From: Clostridia bacterium
Lineage (GTDB): Bacteria > Bacillota > Clostridia > Christensenellales > Aristaeellaceae
Length of the DNA: 45,730 nucleotides
Direction: 5' to 3'
Assembly (NCBI GenBank): GCA_017447185.1
Contig: JAFSOC010000030.1
Coordinates: 1 to 45,730, forward strand
Shown: piece by piece, positions 8,047 through 17,370 of the stretch
Layout: every line of letters starts with the position of its first letter
Position numbering within the stretch: position 1 is the stretch's first letter
Program-made: the position numbers and the translations under genes
The notes under the pieces: model-generated
Told to the model about the DNA's origin: nothing
Seen by the model: the letters and a program-made list of their open reading frames with translations, nothing else
Database searches by the model: none

Positions 8047-10115
8047 TTGTTGGCCAGGATGGCGGAGGCGTACGGGGGAAGACTGAAGGAGAGGCAGCCT
8101 TCGGCGACCTTGCCGGCCACTTCCTTTTCAATGGTATGGCCTTCCTGGGTAGTCTGGATGCGGAAGAGGAAGGTTTCCTCCTCCCTGGCGCCCGCATCCC
8201 GGACAAAGAGACGGAAATCCGTCGGGGAATTGGTATTGTTGACCGCCACGACGCAGCGGGTATCCTCATCAAAACGCGCATAGGCGATCCGGCCGTAGTC
8301 GGCGAGGAGCTGCTTGAGCGAGCCGCCGGCGAGGACGGACAATTCTTTGCGCAGGTGAATCAGGTCCCGGTGGAGGGAAATGAGGGACTGATCCTCATGG
8401 CCCCAGGGATAGGTGCGGCGGTTATCCGGATCGGTCCAGCCCACCTGGCCGGCCTCATCCGCGTAATAGACGGTGGGCGCACCGGGCCAGGACATCTGGA
8501 TGGTGACGGCTTCACGGAAGACACCCTTGTTGATCCCAGCGGAGGCCGCGGCGGGACCGAGGGTGGTGGTGCGGCCAATCATCCGGTTGGTACGGGTGAG
8601 GAAACGGGAATGATCGTGATTGCTCAGCTCATTCATGGCGCACATGAGGGAGGGATGGGAGAAGCGGGCCATCTTATCCTTCATGATGCCGAAGAAGGCG
8701 GAACCGTTCTGATACAGGTCATCCCGATATGAATCGGAATGCTTCTCCATGCCGGTGAGGAACCAGGTGACGGGCTCCATGAAGGCGTCATAGTTCATGA
8801 CACTGTCCCATTCCTTGCCATTGAACCAGGGCATCGGATCCCCGTAATGCTCGGCGATGATCAGGGCATCGGGATTGATGGCCTTGACCCGGGAACGGAA
8901 TTCCTTCCAGAACTTGTGGTTGAACTCGGCGCTGTGGCCCAGGTCCGCCGCCACGTCCAGGCGCCAGCCGTCAATGGAGTAGGGCGGGGAAAGCCATTTT
9001 TCGGCGATATGGAAGATCTCCTCCCGCAGCTCGGGAGAATCCTCATAATTCAGCTTCGGCAGGGTGGAATAGCCCCACCAGCCCTCATAGACAGGGGAGC
9101 GGCCGTTGCCGGAATCATTGAAATGGAAATAGGAACGGTAAGGACTGTGGATACTCTGGAAGGCGCCGGGCTGGAAGCCGGCCTTGCCCAGGTAGATGCC
9201 CTCATGGTCCATCCACTTGTTGAAGGAGCCGCAGTGATTGAACACGCCGTCGAGGATGATGCGCATGCCGCGGGCGTGCAGCTCATGGCAGAGGGAAGCG
9301 AAGAGCACATCGCTGCGCTCCAGGTTCTCCATGGAGGTGACGCGGCGGATATACTTCGGGGCGTAGCCGTTATGCTTCTCCCACGACTGCATCTCATGAT
9401 CCATATCATCCGAGATGACGCCGAAGTGGGGATCGATATGCTCGTAATCCTGGCAGTCATATTTATGGCTGGAGGGGGAGACAAAGATCGGATTCAGGTA
9501 CAGGACTTCAATGCCGAGATCCTGCAGGTAATCCAGCTTGTCGATAATGCCCTGCAGGTCGCCGCCGTAGAAGCAGCGGATATCCGTATCGGAAGGCACG
9601 GCATCCCAGTCGGCCACATGCTTCGCATGGCCGACGGTATAGTAATATTCATTGTCCGCAACATCGTTGGTGGGATCCCCGTTGCAGAAACGCTCCGGGA
9701 AGATCTGATACTGCACGGCGCCCTTGGACCAGGCGGGAGTGTGGAAACCGGGAATCAGGCGGAAAGCATAGATCGGATTGAAATCCGGCACCAGGTTATC
9801 CACGATGCGGGGGCCGATCTTGTCATACGCAAGGCGGACGCCGTCCGTGCACTCGATCACGAAACGGTAAATAATCTCGTTCTGGTTGCAGACGATGGAG
9901 GATTCATAATAATCGAAAAACTCATCTGAACGGACTTTCGCCATCAGGGAGCCGAAAAGCAGGGAATCAAACAGCAGGATTACACGGGACGCAGTGTCCT
10001 TCGCGACACGGATACGGATGGTGACGTTATCCCCGGGATTGGGCTCGGAAGGAAAACGGTAGCCGGGCGTTTCGTCACTGAAAATCGCGGAAAGGACATA
10101 GGGACTGGCAGACAT
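8043..10115 (-). CDS. GH13 alpha-amylase family enzyme (neopullulanase/cyclomaltodextrinase-like)
   Basis: The 690-residue protein has an N-terminal beta domain (about 1-115) resembling CBM34, then a (beta/alpha)8 barrel. All GH13 signatures are present: region I DGVFNH (about 289-294), region II GWRLDVAAD with nucleophile D387, region III LIIAEHYGD with acid/base E422, and region IV ELSNHDHSR with D501. The family hydrolyses or transfers alpha-1,4/1,6-glucans; the N-terminal domain and length fit maltogenic amylase, neopullulanase or cyclomaltodextrinase. No signal peptide is seen, so it probably acts on imported maltodextrins in the cytoplasm. The start at 10115 is chosen because AAAGGAGG precedes it; the upstream frame to 10169 has no site. 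It stands alone on the minus strand, divergent from glf. Confidence 0.9.
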   Translation of the reverse strand: MSASPYVLSAIFSDETPGYRFPSEPNPGDNVTIRIRVAKDTASRVILLFDSLLFGSLMAKVRSDEFFDYYESSIVCNQNEIIYRFVIECTDGVRLAYDKIGPRIVDNLVPDFNPIYAFRLIPGFHTPAWSKGAVQYQIFPERFCNGDPTNDVADNEYYYTVGHAKHVADWDAVPSDTDIRCFYGGDLQGIIDKLDYLQDLGIEVLYLNPIFVSPSSHKYDCQDYEHIDPHFGVISDDMDHEMQSWEKHNGYAPKYIRRVTSMENLERSDVLFASLCHELHARGMRIILDGVFNHCGSFNKWMDHEGIYLGKAGFQPGAFQSIHSPYRSYFHFNDSGNGRSPVYEGWWGYSTLPKLNYEDSPELREEIFHIAEKWLSPPYSIDGWRLDVAADLGHSAEFNHKFWKEFRSRVKAINPDALIIAEHYGDPMPWFNGKEWDSVMNYDAFMEPVTWFLTGMEKHSDSYRDDLYQNGSAFFGIMKDKMARFSHPSLMCAMNELSNHDHSRFLTRTNRMIGRTTTLGPAAASAGINKGVFREAVTIQMSWPGAPTVYYADEAGQVGWTDPDNRRTYPWGHEDQSLISLHRDLIHLRKELSVLAGGSLKQLLADYGRIAYARFDEDTRCVVAVNNTNSPTDFRLFVRDAGAREEETFLFRIQTTQEGHTIEKEVAGKVAEGCLSFSLPPYASAILANK

Positions 10116-10279
10116 AGGCAGCCTCCTTTCAATCAGTGAAATTTTACCATGAAAAAGAACGGGAAACAAGGAAAGAAAAGAGAAAACATAGTCTTTTTCC
10201 TCCGGTTATGATACAATCAAAAGAGCGGCTGTTTTTCCGGCCGCGGGCAAAATGCTGAAAAAGCAGGAGCGGGCTGTTC

Positions 10280-11392
10280 ATGTACGATTATCTGATTGTC
10301 GGCGCGGGGCTGTACGGCGCCACCGCTGCGCGGGAACTGACGGACGCGGGGAAACGCGTGCTGGTTGTCGAGCGGAGGCCGCACATCGCCGGGAACGCAT
10401 ACACGAAGCAGGTGGAAGGCATCAACGTGCATGTGTACGGCGCCCACATCTTCCACACGAACCTTCCGGAGGTCTGGGCGTATGTGAACCGCTTTGCGGA
10501 GTTCAACCGCTTTACAAACAGCCCGGTGGCAAACTATAAAGGGGAACTGTACTCCCTGCCGTTCAACATGCATACGTTCCACCGGATGTGGGGCGTCGTG
10601 ACGCCCCAGGAGGCGGAGGCCATCATCGAAAAGCAGCGGCAGGAAATCACCGGGGAGCCGCGGAACCTGGAGGAGCAGGCGATCCGCCTGGTGGGCCGGG
10701 ATATTTATGAGAAACTGATCCGGGGATACACGGAAAAGCAGTGGGGCAGGCCCTGCGACCAGCTGCCGGCATTCATCATCAAACGGATTCCGGTGCGGAT
10801 GACCTTTGACAACAACTACTTCAACGCCCTGTACCAGGGAATACCCAAGGGCGGATATACCGGGATCGTCGAGCGGATGCTGGAAGGCATCGAGGTGCGG
10901 ACCGGGTGCGACTACCTGCAGCACAAGGACGAGCTGGACGCGCTGGCGAAGCGCGTGATCTACACCGGGCCGATTGACGCGTATTACGGATACTGCCTGG
11001 GGCCGCTGGAATACCGGTCCGTGCGGTTTGAAACCGAGGTGCTGGACCAGGCGAACTTCCAGGGGAACGCGGTGATCAACTACACGGACGCGGAAACACC
11101 CTGGACCCGGATTATCGAGCACAAATGGTTCGAATTCGGGATCCGGTCCGACACGGGAGAACCGGCGGAAAAGACCGTGATCAGCCGGGAATACAGCGCG
11201 GCCTGGAAACCGGGAGACGAACCGTATTACCCGGTGAACGACGGGAAGAACTCTGCGCTGTACCGCCGGTACGCCGAAATGGCGGAAAAGGAAGAGCGCG
11301 TGATCACGGGCGGGCGGCTTGGCAGCTACCGGTACTACGACATGGACCAGGTGATTGCGTCCGCGCTGGAGAAAACCAGGACACTGAAATAA
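10280..11392 (+). CDS. glf: UDP-galactopyranose mutase
   Basis: This 370-residue flavoprotein converts UDP-galactopyranose to UDP-galactofuranose, the donor for galactofuranose-containing surface glycans. The N-terminal FAD-binding motif is IVGAGLYGATAARELTDAG, followed by the family signatures YGAHIFHTN and the NSPVANYKGELYSLPFNMHT region. RGYTEKQWG and the C-terminal GRLGSYRYYDMDQVI flavin contact are present. Length matches characterised bacterial enzymes (about 367). AGGAG lies 10 nt upstream of the ATG. It is the first gene of a run with a GT2 transferase (31-nt gap) and a flippase-like membrane protein, so the three probably build one surface polymer. A weak -10 (TACAAT, 10212-10217) lies upstream, without a convincing -35. 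Confidence 0.93.
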   Translation: MYDYLIVGAGLYGATAARELTDAGKRVLVVERRPHIAGNAYTKQVEGINVHVYGAHIFHTNLPEVWAYVNRFAEFNRFTNSPVANYKGELYSLPFNMHTFHRMWGVVTPQEAEAIIEKQRQEITGEPRNLEEQAIRLVGRDIYEKLIRGYTEKQWGRPCDQLPAFIIKRIPVRMTFDNNYFNALYQGIPKGGYTGIVERMLEGIEVRTGCDYLQHKDELDALAKRVIYTGPIDAYYGYCLGPLEYRSVRFETEVLDQANFQGNAVINYTDAETPWTRIIEHKWFEFGIRSDTGEPAEKTVISREYSAAWKPGDEPYYPVNDGKNSALYRRYAEMAEKEERVITGGRLGSYRYYDMDQVIASALEKTRTLK

Positions 11393-11422
11393 ACGAGGGA
11401 AAGGGAGAACGGGTATCTGAAC

Positions 11423-12469
11423 ATGGCTACAGGCAAACTGCTGACTTGCGTGATCCCCAGCTACAACTCCGCCGCCTATCTGGAGCGGGCGGTGGATTCC
11501 CTGCTTCCCGGCGGGGAAGAAATGGAGATCCTGATCGTCAACGACGGATCCACGGACGAGACGGGCGCCATCGCCGACCGGCTGGCGGCACAGTATCCGT
11601 CCATTGTGCGGGTGCACCACCAGGAAAACGGCGGGCACGGCTCCGCCCTGAACTACGGAATTGCCCACGGGGAAGGCATTTATTTCAAGGTGGTGGATTC
11701 GGACGACCGGCTGCTCAAGGAGCATCTTCCCGGGCTGATGGACCTGCTGCGGGAGCACAGCGCGCCGGACAAACAGGCGGACGTGGTGTACCACGACTAT
11801 GTGTATGACCGGCCGGAGAAGGAAAGCGCATTCCGGATTTCTTTCCCGGGGACGGCGAAGCCGGGGGAACTGAAAACGTGGGACGAATGCCGGTTCTATC
11901 TCTGGAGCCAGTTCGTGATTCACTGCCTGATCTACCGGACACAGATGCTGCGGGATGCCGGGTACAAGCTGCCGGAGCATACTTTCTACGAAGATAACCT
12001 GTATGTATACCAGCCGCTGGCACACAGCCGGAAGCTGATCTATTACCATGCACCGCTGTACGGATACTTCCTGGGGCGGGGCGACCAGTCCGTGAACGAA
12101 CAGAATATCCTGAAGCGGCTGGACCAGCTGACAATGGTTTCCAAAACACAGCTGACCACCTACCGCCTGGACGAGCTGAAGAAGCTGCCCAAACACCTGT
12201 ACAGGTATATGCTCAACAACTGCTGCGGGCAGCTGTTCAACGTGTGCGCGCTGCAGTACATTGAGGATTCGGAAAGAAGCCACCGGATGAACCGGGAAAT
12301 GTGGGAAACGCTGCGGGAGTTTGATCCGGCCCTGTACAAAAAGCTGCGCCGGAACCCGCTGGGGCGGTACTGCTGCCTGCCCGGACGGGCCGGGCAGCGG
12401 CTGTTGGTTTTCTCCTACCGGACCGGGCGGAGAATGCTTAAATTTGAGCAGGCGGCGAAAAAGAAATGA
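11423..12469 (+). CDS. GT2 family glycosyltransferase
   Basis: The 348-residue protein is an inverting GT-A glycosyltransferase. The nucleotide-binding start LLTCVIPSYNSAAYLERAVD, the ILIVNDGSTDETG motif (residues about 35-47) and the metal-binding KVVDSDDRLL are all present. The acceptor side contains TFYEDNLYVYQPLA, typical of the ED catalytic-base region. It has no membrane segment, so it works at the cytoplasmic face on a lipid-linked or nascent chain. The neighbour glf suggests that it transfers galactofuranose or extends a Galf polymer, but the sequence alone does not show the sugar. Its stop overlaps the next start (ATGA, 12466-12469), which implies translational coupling. Confidence 0.85.
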   Translation: MATGKLLTCVIPSYNSAAYLERAVDSLLPGGEEMEILIVNDGSTDETGAIADRLAAQYPSIVRVHHQENGGHGSALNYGIAHGEGIYFKVVDSDDRLLKEHLPGLMDLLREHSAPDKQADVVYHDYVYDRPEKESAFRISFPGTAKPGELKTWDECRFYLWSQFVIHCLIYRTQMLRDAGYKLPEHTFYEDNLYVYQPLAHSRKLIYYHAPLYGYFLGRGDQSVNEQNILKRLDQLTMVSKTQLTTYRLDELKKLPKHLYRYMLNNCCGQLFNVCALQYIEDSERSHRMNREMWETLREFDPALYKKLRRNPLGRYCCLPGRAGQRLLVFSYRTGRRMLKFEQAAKKK

Positions 12470-13482
12470 GTCCGAAGCTGAAGAAGATTCTGAGCGCGCT
12501 GTTCATTGTGGGCTCTATCTCCGCCGTGGTGATCATCGCCTTCAGCAATCCCGAGATGGGGAACGCCTGGGAAGCCATCTCCCGGATGGAGCTTCCCTGG
12601 ATCGGAGGACTGCTGCTGTGCTGGGTGCTTTTTGCCGGGTTTGAAACGCTGGGGAACCAGATCTGCCTGAAGGAACGGGGGTGCGGGATTTCCTTTATCC
12701 GGACGTTCCGGTCGGTGCTGATCGGCATGTACTACAGCAGCATTACGCCCGGCTCCGCCGGCGGACAGCCGATGCAGATCAACGACCTGCGGAAGGAAGG
12801 CGTGCCCGTTGAATACGGGACGCTGTCGCTGACGATCCGGTTTGTTTCCAACCAGTTTGTGATCTGCATGATGACCCTGGTGCTGTTCCTGATCCACCAT
12901 GATTTTGTAATGCAGCAGCTGGGCGGGGCTATCTGGGCGGCGCGCATCGGATGGCTGATCAATTTCATGTCGGTGCCGCTGGTGCTGCTGGCGGCCTTCC
13001 GCCGGAAATGGATCCAGAGCCTGGCGGAGAAGCTGATCCGCCTGGGGGCGAAGATCCGGCTGGTGCGGAATCCGGAAAAGGCCATCGAACGGGCCACCGA
13101 GATGCTGGATACCTACTATGAAGCGCTGAACGAGATGATCCGCCATCCCAGGGAGATCCTGCTGCAGCTGCTGTGCAGCACCTGCAGCCTGCTGGGACTG
13201 ATGGGAAGCACCGTGTTTACATATTTCGCCCTGGGGCAGCACGGGACGCCCTGGATCCATATCCTGACGCTGAGCTGCCTGCTGTTTGTCAGCGCCAGCT
13301 ATACGCCCCTGCCCGGTGCCAGCGGCGCCCAGGAGGGCGGATTCCTGCTGTATTTCCGGGGGATTTTCAAGGACGGGACGATTGGACTGGGACTGCTGAT
13401 CTGGCGGTTCTTCACATATTATATCTGGCTGATTACAGGCGTGATCGCGGTGCTGACGACGATTAAGAAGAAAAAAAGATGA
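12466..13482 (+). CDS. Flippase-like integral membrane protein (LPG synthase TM domain family)
   Basis: The 338-residue polytopic protein has seven or eight hydrophobic segments, starting with ILSALFIVGSISAVVIIAF. It matches the lysylphosphatidylglycerol-synthase TM-region family (PF03706/UPF0104 type): the SSITPGSAGGQPMQI loop near residue 95 and the signature YTPLPGASGAQEGGF near residue 283. It lacks the cytosolic aminoacyl-transfer domain of MprF. Members are proposed to flip or move lipids or lipid-linked sugars, and they often sit beside glycosyltransferases as here. It is translationally coupled to the GT2 gene. Moving a Galf-containing lipid intermediate across the membrane is an inference. 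Confidence 0.85.
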   Translation: MSPKLKKILSALFIVGSISAVVIIAFSNPEMGNAWEAISRMELPWIGGLLLCWVLFAGFETLGNQICLKERGCGISFIRTFRSVLIGMYYSSITPGSAGGQPMQINDLRKEGVPVEYGTLSLTIRFVSNQFVICMMTLVLFLIHHDFVMQQLGGAIWAARIGWLINFMSVPLVLLAAFRRKWIQSLAEKLIRLGAKIRLVRNPEKAIERATEMLDTYYEALNEMIRHPREILLQLLCSTCSLLGLMGSTVFTYFALGQHGTPWIHILTLSCLLFVSASYTPLPGASGAQEGGFLLYFRGIFKDGTIGLGLLIWRFFTYYIWLITGVIAVLTTIKKKKR

Positions 13483-13510
13483 GATCCCTCGACAAGCTCG
13501 GGATGACATT
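13482..13510. repeat. Dispersed AGATCCCTCGACAAGCTCGG-GATGACA element
   Basis: This short partly palindromic sequence resembles the one at 3980-4008. It lies between the flippase stop and the likely queH start, and would add unrelated residues to QueH if the upstream ATG were used. Confidence 0.5.
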
Positions 13511-13550
13511 TTGGGTGTCGGATCTGACAGGCTGGCGGATGGTTTGGAGT

Positions 13551-14168
13551 ATGGGTAATGGGAATGACGTAAAACGGAATTATGACCGGGAGATGGAGGC
13601 CGAGATCGCTTCTTTGGGGGAGCGGCGGCCTTCCCTGCTTCTGCACAGCTGCTGCGGGCCCTGCTCCAGCGCGGTACTGGAGCGGCTGCGGGAGCATTTC
13701 CGGGTGACCGTGCTTTATTACAATCCCAATATTGAACCGGAAGAAGAATACAATCACCGGAAGGCGGAACAGCAGCGGCTGCTGGGCCTGTTGGGGGACG
13801 ATACGGGCTGGATGGAATGTGAATACGACCATGCGGCTTTCGAAGCCTTTGCGCCAGGCATGGCGGAGGAACCGGAAGGCGGAAAGCGCTGCCTGGCCTG
13901 CTTTGCCATGCGGCTGGACAAGACGGCGGAGATGGCCAAAGCCAACGGATTTGAATACTTCACCACGACGCTGTCCGTGAGCCCGCACAAGAACGCTGAC
14001 AATGTGAACCGGGCCGGCGAGGCAGCGGGGGAGCGGCACGGGGTGAAGTACCTGTATGCAGATTTCAAAAAGAAAAACGGATATCTGCGTTCACTGCAGC
14101 TATCCGCTGAATACGAGTTATACCGCCAGAATTACTGCGGGTGCCTGTACTCCAGAGGCGACCGTTAA
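13551..14168 (+). CDS. queH: Epoxyqueuosine reductase QueH
   Basis: QueH performs the last step of queuosine synthesis, reducing epoxyqueuosine to queuosine in tRNA wobble positions, independently of QueG. The DUF208 signatures are all visible: LLLHSCCGPCSSAVLE, YYNPNIEPEEEYNHR, CLACFAMRLDKTA, FTTTLSVSPHKN and a C-terminal NYCGC. The vicinal cysteines and further cysteines fit its iron-sulfur and zinc sites. The ATG at 13551 is chosen because the N-terminus then resembles family members, which start a few residues before NYDREMEAEI. The frame is open back to 13479 (ATGA overlap with the flippase gene), but the extra 24 codons are read from a dispersed repeat. The partner gene tgt is about 13 kb downstream. 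Confidence 0.88.
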   Translation: MGNGNDVKRNYDREMEAEIASLGERRPSLLLHSCCGPCSSAVLERLREHFRVTVLYYNPNIEPEEEYNHRKAEQQRLLGLLGDDTGWMECEYDHAAFEAFAPGMAEEPEGGKRCLACFAMRLDKTAEMAKANGFEYFTTTLSVSPHKNADNVNRAGEAAGERHGVKYLYADFKKKNGYLRSLQLSAEYELYRQNYCGCLYSRGDR

Positions 14169-14410
14169 GGACGGAAATCGTCGCCGGAAGGGCCGCGGTC
14201 ATCCGGATCCCGGCTGAGGCGCAGGATGCCGAAGACGGCCAGTCCGCAGGCGAGCAGCCCGGCCAGGCGGACCAGGCCGCCCCAGAAGAAGGGCCGGGCC
14301 AGCATGGAAAACAGGCAGTAGCCGCCAAGGAAACAGAGCCCGATGATCACCATTACCCGGATAATCATGCCGAAGGCGCCGGAGAAGACCTTGAGGATGG
14401 ATTTCAGCAT
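14165..14410 (-). CDS. Small two-helix membrane protein of unknown function
   Basis: This 81-residue protein has two hydrophobic stretches (MIIRVMVIIGLCFLGGYCLF and LVRLAGLLACGLAVFGILRL) and a polar Asp/Arg-rich tail, DPDDRGPSGDDF. I do not recognise a family. Its ATG lies inside the last codons of the upstream GH39 gene (ATGCTGA, 7-nt overlap), which supports a real, translationally coupled gene. Its stop overlaps the convergent queH stop by 4 nt. Two inner-membrane helices with a cytosolic or surface tail are all that can be said. Confidence 0.6.
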   Translation of the reverse strand: MLKSILKVFSGAFGMIIRVMVIIGLCFLGGYCLFSMLARPFFWGGLVRLAGLLACGLAVFGILRLSRDPDDRGPSGDDFRP

Positions 14411-15906
14411 GGGCAGTACCAGCTGTAATCGTAGCCTTTATCGGCGGATTTCGTGACGGGCATCAGGCGGAGACGGACAAGGGCATTGGGGGCCAGGGTC
14501 AGGGTGATCCCGGCTCCTTCTTTTGTCTTCTCCGGAGTGATGACGGTGCGGGCCGGCTGGCCGGCGGCGCGGAGGAACTCCAGCTGATTCTTTGTCAGGT
14601 CCGCCGGTTCACCCATGCGGTGCCAGCAGGCCAGGGGATTGCAGGTTTCCTCATCCACCCGGTCGATCAGGGCGGCGGTATCGCCTTCCAGGGGGAAGGA
14701 GAGGGACAGCTCCAGGGATTCCTTTTCCTCCTGGCAGAGATTCCACAGGACTGCCTCATAGCCGCCGTCCTCCCGGCGGACGATGACGGCATGTTCATCG
14801 CGCAGGACACATTCGCCCTGCAGGTTTGCAAAGAAGGAGAAGGCCCAGAGGGTGGGCTTGGGAATCAGGCCGTTGGCCATCAGGCCGAAACCGCCGTGGA
14901 AGGGGCGGTTCGGGAGACCCTGCTCCTCAAACACGTCGCCGAAGGTCCAGTAGCTGTAGCCGTCCGACACATCTCCCAGGCGGGAAAGAAGGGCGGCCAG
15001 GATGACGGCATTCTCATTGGTATCGTGAATGGGGCAGAAGGGGGAATAACTGGTGTTGAACTCTGTGATATACATGGGTATGCCCTTGTATTCCGGGAAG
15101 GAATCGATGACATTCCGGGATTCCTGCATCTCGGCGATGAGCACGTCCGGCTTATTCATTTTGTGATACAGATAGCGGGCATTCCGCTCCGGATCCTGGC
15201 CCAAATAGGCATGGCGGGTGACGAAATCCACGGGCAGCTTTTCATCCCGGCAGAAGGCCAGGAAATCCCGGATCCAGTCCTGGTGGTTCTGGATGCCGCA
15301 GATGGCGGGACCGCCGACGCGCATACCGGGCAGGACTTCCTTGATGGCCCGGACGGTGATCTTATACAGCTCCAGGTACTTCGCCTTGTCCGCATGCTCC
15401 CAGAAACCGGGGAGGTTCGGCTCATTCCAGATCTCGCAGGGCCAGGTTTCCACCCGTTCCTTCCCGTAGCGCTGCGCCAGGTGCTGCAGCGTCTCCCGCA
15501 CCAGGCGGCACCACTCGTCCGGATCCTTCGGCGGGACGGTATGCGCCTTCCAGTAGAACAGCGTCTGGGGCGAGGAAGCCAGCTTCTCCGGCATGAAACC
15601 GATCTCCAGGAAGGGCTCCAGGCCATTCTCCAGATACGCGTCCACGACGCGGTCCAGGTAGGTGAAACACAGCCAATGCTCCCGCGGGAGGAAGGGGGGA
15701 CCCCACTCCTGCCAGATGCCCATCTGATCGCTGAAAAGGCCATGGCCGCGGATATAGCGGAAATGGCATTCCTTCTGCACGGCGGCAAGCTGCTCCTGGT
15801 ATTCCCGGTGCAGGGCCAGGTCCAGCCGGCCGGTGCCGACGCAGTAATCTGTCAGGTTCCGGAAGGATGCGGTATCTCCCGGGCGGATCACAATTTCCTT
15901 GCGCAT
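14404..15906 (-). CDS. GH39-type beta-xylosidase-like glycosidase
   Basis: The 500-residue enzyme fits GH39 retaining glycosidases, mainly beta-xylosidases that release xylose from xylo-oligosaccharides. Catalytic landmarks are IWNEPNL (acid/base E162) and YITEFNTSY (nucleophile E282), close to E160 and E277 of the Thermoanaerobacterium enzyme. The N-terminal RYIRGHGLFSD and the C-terminal beta-sandwich (about 390-500) also match, and the length is the family norm. There is no signal peptide, so the substrate is probably imported oligosaccharide. The site before the start is a weak GAAAGG. Its 3' end overlaps a small membrane-protein gene; upstream on the same strand lie a secreted protein and a lipid kinase. 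Confidence 0.87.
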   Translation of the reverse strand: MRKEIVIRPGDTASFRNLTDYCVGTGRLDLALHREYQEQLAAVQKECHFRYIRGHGLFSDQMGIWQEWGPPFLPREHWLCFTYLDRVVDAYLENGLEPFLEIGFMPEKLASSPQTLFYWKAHTVPPKDPDEWCRLVRETLQHLAQRYGKERVETWPCEIWNEPNLPGFWEHADKAKYLELYKITVRAIKEVLPGMRVGGPAICGIQNHQDWIRDFLAFCRDEKLPVDFVTRHAYLGQDPERNARYLYHKMNKPDVLIAEMQESRNVIDSFPEYKGIPMYITEFNTSYSPFCPIHDTNENAVILAALLSRLGDVSDGYSYWTFGDVFEEQGLPNRPFHGGFGLMANGLIPKPTLWAFSFFANLQGECVLRDEHAVIVRREDGGYEAVLWNLCQEEKESLELSLSFPLEGDTAALIDRVDEETCNPLACWHRMGEPADLTKNQLEFLRAAGQPARTVITPEKTKEGAGITLTLAPNALVRLRLMPVTKSADKGYDYSWYCPC

Positions 15907-15923
15907 AGGTTGACGCCTTTCAT

Positions 15924-15948
15924 GCCCGCGGTGCGGGCTTGTTTTTTT
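15924..15948 (+). terminator. Hairpin with T-tract, reading on the plus strand
   Basis: GCCCGC-GGT-GCGGGC is followed by TTGTTTTTTT on the plus strand. No plus-strand gene ends here, so it may limit antisense transcription into the secreted-protein gene. On the minus strand it lacks a U-tract. Confidence 0.35.
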
Positions 15949-15949
15949 A

Positions 15950-17305
15950 TCAGGCCGCAGACGGATCGTCAGAGGGGGTGTCTTCGACAGGGCCTTCCTC
16001 AGGCGTTTCCGTCGTCACGGTAACCGGGAGGAGAGAGCCGAGGTCAATCGTGGAGGCCAGGTCTGGGAAGGCCACCAGCAGCTTGCCGGCGGTGATGATC
16101 AGGCCGGTTTTGAGGCTGTTCATCAGGGTGGCGGACAGTTCTTCCGCCTCTCCGGATTCCGGATTCATCAGCTTTTCCAGTTCGATGACTTTCGGCGTTT
16201 CGCCGGCATCGAAGACGGGCTTTTCATTCCGCAGCTTCAGGGCAGCACGGGCCGTGAAGGGCTCGCTGTCGCCCAGCTGGAAGGTAACATAGATATTGAC
16301 ATCAGAGCCTCCGTCCACGGGGGCCAGGGAAGCCTTCGCGTGGAATTTCTGCTCGAAGCCGGCGCCGGAGATATCCAGGTCAAAGTTCTGCGTTGCCTTG
16401 TTGACGGACAGGACTGCATCCAGACCCATATCATCCCAGGTATGAACCAGGACGGTCACGGTGGAAGCATCTTCCGAATCAGCGGCGTAGAAGGCAATGC
16501 CTGTCTCCTCCTTCAGGAGAAGGACTTCCAGGCAGGTGTTTCCGGCATCACCGGTATAGCGGGTAACAGAGAAGTCCACATCCGCCGGAATATTCGCAGT
16601 GAAATCCAGACCGGAAACAGCGGGCGGCTGCGTGCCGAGCGCGGAGAAGGCGGCAGCCACATTCTCATCCGACAGGACCGACTGCGCGGCGTTCAGGAGC
16701 AGATCCCGGGCCTCGGCCAGGGTGAGGCTGCTGACGGATTTCTGCGTGTATTCCACACCGTCCACGGTGAAGACGCCGGTTTCCGGCTCGCCGAACTTCG
16801 CCTCAAAATCGGACTGCAGTTGCAGGGCTGCAGAGAGGACAACGGAAAGGATGGCCTGGGGATTGATCTTCTCCAGCAGGTCCTGGATGGCAACACTGTT
16901 GATGGCGGCGGAGGAGGACACCTGGGACATCATCTGATCCAGGGTTTCCTGCTTCACGGTGAGGGCCGTCCGGGGCAGGAGATCGGAGGCCAGGGCCCAG
17001 CCGCCCTCCTGCTGCTGCAGGGCGATGGAGAGAAGGGAAGTCCCGTCCGCCCGGAGCTCCAGCTGCATGGCGGCCGGATTCTGCGGATCCAGCGCGGCGC
17101 GCAGCGTCAGCTTCTCCAGCAGGGCCGGAATCATGGCAGCGATGCCTTCGGCAGGGGTACCCTGCAGGGCGCTTTCAAAATTGCCGTCCAGGCCGAAACC
17201 GACTTCCACCGAAACGGGCTCCGTCATTCCGATACTTCCGACGGAACCACAGATGCCGCTCAGGGCCATGACGATCACCATGAGAATACTGAAAAACTGT
17301 GACAT
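15950..17305 (-). CDS. Secreted protein of unknown function
   Basis: The 451-residue product starts with a hydrophobic export signal (MSQFFSILMVIVMALSGICG). ATG 17305 is preferred to the longer frame from 17350 because AAAGGAG lies 8 nt before it. The body alternates beta-rich stretches with an Ala/Leu-rich helical part (about 140-230) and ends in an acidic Pro/Glu/Asp tail (TPEEGPVEDTPSDDPSAA). I recognise no catalytic motif. The pattern of ALDPQNPAAMQLELRADG and LDFTANIPADVDFSVTRY resembles secreted lipoprotein-like carriers, but that is a loose impression. It lies between a lipid kinase (65-nt gap) and a GH39 gene (43-nt gap) on the same strand, so co-transcription is likely. Confidence 0.75.
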   Translation of the reverse strand: MSQFFSILMVIVMALSGICGSVGSIGMTEPVSVEVGFGLDGNFESALQGTPAEGIAAMIPALLEKLTLRAALDPQNPAAMQLELRADGTSLLSIALQQQEGGWALASDLLPRTALTVKQETLDQMMSQVSSSAAINSVAIQDLLEKINPQAILSVVLSAALQLQSDFEAKFGEPETGVFTVDGVEYTQKSVSSLTLAEARDLLLNAAQSVLSDENVAAAFSALGTQPPAVSGLDFTANIPADVDFSVTRYTGDAGNTCLEVLLLKEETGIAFYAADSEDASTVTVLVHTWDDMGLDAVLSVNKATQNFDLDISGAGFEQKFHAKASLAPVDGGSDVNIYVTFQLGDSEPFTARAALKLRNEKPVFDAGETPKVIELEKLMNPESGEAEELSATLMNSLKTGLIITAGKLLVAFPDLASTIDLGSLLPVTVTTETPEEGPVEDTPSDDPSAA

Positions 17306-17370
17306 ATTCAACACTCCTTTATCCATGCCGGCTCTTCCGCCGGCTTTCATTCTGCTGCTATTTGGGGCGC

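Noticed and set aside
13479-13550. Upstream start of queH at 13479
   Set aside because: The added codons come from a dispersed repeat and do not resemble QueH N-termini, although the ATGA overlap with the flippase gene keeps it possible.
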